Assembly: GCF_002917885.1 (NCBI RefSeq)
Contig: NZ_PQNY01000002.1
Span: forward strand, 171,414-235,413
Direction: 5' to 3'
Origin: Flavobacterium croceum DSM 17960
GTDB taxonomy: Bacteria; Bacteroidota; Bacteroidia; Flavobacteriales; Flavobacteriaceae
Length of the DNA: 64,000 bases
Of the stretch, positions 62,701 through 64,000 are shown one piece after another. The translations under genes and the position numbers were made by a program. The notes beneath the pieces were generated by a model. It saw only the letters and a list, made by a program, of their open reading frames with translations. It did no database searches and had not been told where the DNA came from. Each line of letters starts with the position of its first letter. The first letter of the stretch is position 1.

Positions 62701-64000
62701 TATCTATGCTATTGCAAACCCTATACCTGCTGACGGTACTTGTAGACCTTATCAAGAAATTGTAGTAGTTATCTCTACTCCTCCTAATGCTGGATTTGAT
62801 GGTACTTTAAGTATATGCGATACTTCCACAACTGCTATCAATTTATATAACTTAATAGTAGGTGAAGATTCTGGAGGAACATGGATAAGAACTAGTGGAA
62901 CAGGAGGCCTTTTTGATAGTGTTGCTGCTACATTTACACCTGCAGTAGGTGCTACTAATAGCACTTTTGAATATTCATTACCTAGTACAGCTATTTGTGC
63001 GGGAGACACTAGTATTGCTACTGTAGACATTAGTCATCAGCCTACAGCAGGAACAGGTTCTACACATCAATCTTGTACTACAGATACAAATACATTAACT
63101 TTAGCTAATTATATATCAGGAGAAGATACAGGAGGTGTTTGGACACAAATATCAGGAACTGGCGGAACATTTAATGCTTCTTCTGGAACCTTTATACCTA
63201 CTGGAGCAACAACAAGTATTTTCCAATATACAATTACACCAGGTGCTCCATGCTCAGATACTAATAGTTTAGTAACTATAAACATACCTAATCCACCAAC
63301 GCCAATCACCCCTACAGCCTACCATGTGTGTGATGACAATACAGATGGCTATGCTACCTTTACATTAAGTACGAAAGATGCAGAAATTACGGGAGGTAAC
63401 ACCAACTATACCGTAACTTACCACGCTACTCAACCAGCAGCCGATGCAGGTACACCTGTACTACCAAATAGTTATTCAAACAATATTGCAAACTCACAAA
63501 CTGTTTATATTAGAGTGGTTGATAACACTACAGGTTGTTACGCTACGACCACATTACAACTGGTTGTAGACCAAAAACCTCAAGTTACCACCTCAAGCGC
63601 AGGAGTATGTATTGGAAATAATGCTACAGTATCAACTACAGTTAGCCCTGCTGGCACTTACAATTATGTATGGACATATCCTGCTGGAGCTTCAGACCCA
63701 GGTAACGTAAGTACATTTACTACTTCTGTTGCTGGTACTTATACTGTGGTAGCTACTAATACTACTACAGGTTGTAGTAGTAATGCAACACCTGTAACGG
63801 TTACAATCTATCCATTACCGGTAATTGTAACACCGAGTCCTATGACAATGTGTAGTAATGGTTCGAGCAACCAAGCTATTTTTAACTTACCGTTAAATGA
63901 TAGCACTATAACCAATGGTGCTTCTGGACTAACAGTAACGTATTACAACAGCCAAGCCGATGCTGATGCAGAAACTAATGCGATAACCCCTTCAAATACT
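59771..64000 (+). CDS. Giant secreted repeat protein, T9SS-type adhesin (3' end outside window)
   Basis: The frame from ATG 59771 stays open for 1410 codons to the end of the window. Signal peptide at about 1-20 (MRKKIVLSFFAFIYLHICFA). The first domain, about 20-210, resembles a carbohydrate-binding jelly roll (FLSNGNFENGGVGTGF ... NDFAIDDLSVYTC). Next come Ig-like and PKD-like domains, a large unique domain (about 415-640) and, from about 900 onward, repeated beta modules (SGEDTGGVWTQISGTGGTF; YHVCDDNTDGYATFTL; VCIGNNATVSTTV). Such proteins usually end in a type B T9SS sorting tail, here cut off. The role is likely cell-surface adhesion, inferred only from architecture. Confidence 0.9.
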   Translation, partial: MRKKIVLSFFAFIYLHICFAQNFLSNGNFENGGVGTGFAVTGVGYTQLIPPFSGTTTAGNYAITTNPQPLNTSNFISGTDHTTGSGNMLVIDGNSVAGQQYFWEAGNLGSGVSGLQPGSTYKFSYWIKSVSNTVTDAATSANINVQIDNATAVTLASGNALAPLPNAGWQKVTYSFTATNTTVYIKLWNSNTNLVGNDFAIDDLSVYTCSMNLISNNSNQTVCTGQAINSILYSYSGAVSGISVTGLPTGVTYSIANNIITISGTPNVSITSQTDYNYTVSVVDEPCAGLFLTGLIKVNPLPNLSIVNIVQTICPGNTANITMNGTPNSVVTIMAVGQNYTGNIGATGTGIFTTPPLQNDTTFSFNLITSNSTGCSRSYNNITIEVKVVANGCANFIPSIPNLNIATSTSTNILGCEMNISATIPQIKATTTYSVSSIPYCPRVFPDPSGGFTQINVPNADDQWSEVVNLPFQFCFWGNNYTSCSIGTNGLISFNPHTLGSFCDWPDTNVGLNNGNTTFNQKNAIFGVFQDTDFRTSSPAASPPDRSVSYKIEGTYPCRKLIVNFYHMGQWQCNQSVGLQTSQIILYEISNIIEVFVERRVPCTSAWNGTGLIGIINQSGSQALAAPGRDGDDSQWSAFNEGWRFTPTGVTVPNTFQWFQGTTSLGNNPNITISPTTPTTYTAVSTYTVCGVQKVISKDYHINIVEVNQPQNLVQCVNNPYFNLNTVIQSSLQSVLAAGYTVTTTFHHTYNEAELYSDPQNPHITNTSNYFSNGNETIFVRFEFDTGCILIKQFQLQLIPSQVPTISCGTNTPSSIAFNWNSVPNAIGYNISYQKNIEPPVNVGFVDSSITSYTFSSGINTSTSITITVTPISSGSDCFASASLTCNAASCPTITNPSSTQNLCLGSDMNPLSVNTTFTGTDAISYVYFTSPQSGSSMYTGGIPLGYATPDAATLASYDPPVLGSVGSLPNSVGTYYIYAIANPIPADGTCRPYQEIVVVISTPPNAGFDGTLSICDTSTTAINLYNLIVGEDSGGTWIRTSGTGGLFDSVAATFTPAVGATNSTFEYSLPSTAICAGDTSIATVDISHQPTAGTGSTHQSCTTDTNTLTLANYISGEDTGGVWTQISGTGGTFNASSGTFIPTGATTSIFQYTITPGAPCSDTNSLVTINIPNPPTPITPTAYHVCDDNTDGYATFTLSTKDAEITGGNTNYTVTYHATQPAADAGTPVLPNSYSNNIANSQTVYIRVVDNTTGCYATTTLQLVVDQKPQVTTSSAGVCIGNNATVSTTVSPAGTYNYVWTYPAGASDPGNVSTFTTSVAGTYTVVATNTTTGCSSNATPVTVTIYPLPVIVTPSPMTMCSNGSSNQAIFNLPLNDSTITNGASGLTVTYYNSQADADAETNAITPSNT

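Noticed and set aside
1..64000. tRNA, rRNA, insertion sequence, prophage or toxin-antitoxin genes
   Set aside because: Nothing convincing was found: gaps are short and no transposase, integrase or tRNA-like cloverleaf was seen by eye. A tRNAscan or ISfinder search would settle it.

Overview
The window is low-GC DNA from a member of the Bacteroidota, most likely a Flavobacteriaceae-type bacterium. The evidence is an N-terminal carboxypeptidase-regulatory-like domain on a TonB-dependent receptor, secreted proteins with type IX secretion (T9SS) sorting tails and GEVED domains, the short Bacteroidota form of RNA polymerase omega, a FabV enoyl reductase, almost no Shine-Dalgarno sequences, and repeated TAnnTTTG -7 promoter elements. 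No rRNA, tRNA, insertion sequence, prophage or CRISPR array is visible.

Layout. 1-8.15 kb (minus): a 5'-complete, 3'-cut TonB receptor, a GlcD-like FAD oxidase, a DUF3857/transglutaminase protein and Pcm. 8.3-16.4 kb (plus): Gfo/Idh oxidoreductase, 3-hydroxyacyl-CoA dehydrogenase, DUF1015, a small exported unknown, YggS, a four-helix-bundle (S23/IVS-type) protein, a DnaQ-like/GIY-YIG nuclease, MiaA and an acyl-ACP thioesterase. 16.5-28.2 kb (minus): an RprXY-like two-component pair, a GT2-CoaE fusion and two large secreted T9SS proteins. 28.3-35.9 kb (minus): fabV, recN, DUF4835, coaBC, rpoZ, bamD, dapA and a small conserved protein; this is a housekeeping cluster. 36-37.7 kb (plus): a 5'-nucleotidase split over two genes. 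37.7-39.4 kb: ABC-F protein. 39.5-45.9 kb (plus): grpE-dnaJ, a NatAB-like ABC exporter, a lipoprotein, a sigma-54 activator without a DNA-binding domain and a half-helicase. 45.9-51.3 kb: META lipoprotein, dapD, a divergent LPS kinase/GT9 pair and two methyltransferases. 51.3-56.2 kb (plus): ZIP transporter, murQ, several small unknowns and TerC. 56.2-59.6 kb (minus): lgt, yidD, cysS, folE. 59.8 kb to the end (plus): the first 1410 codons of a giant secreted adhesin-like protein.

The most unusual part is 9.27-14.77 kb. There, successive intergenic gaps are filled with different low-complexity micro-repeat families (GAAACTTGAAAC-type, AGCTAA/GCTGACAGC-type, TAGAAAA-type, TGACAA/TTTCAA-type, TTGATATTGA-type). 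Two of these sequences have been absorbed into proteins: YggS has an in-frame insert, and the MiaA N-terminus begins in a repeat. The four-helix-bundle gene sits inside a roughly 640-bp element whose outer ends are complementary at 19 of 22 positions, an arrangement that recalls the intervening sequences of 23S rRNA but lies between protein genes. I consider this the best candidate for an undescribed system in the window.

Functional links: the fabV-bamD cluster combines fatty acid synthesis, CoA synthesis (coaBC, with coaE in the fusion), outer-membrane assembly and RNA polymerase. dapA and dapD supply diaminopimelate, murQ recycles cell wall, and lgt, the LPS kinase and GT9 act on the envelope.
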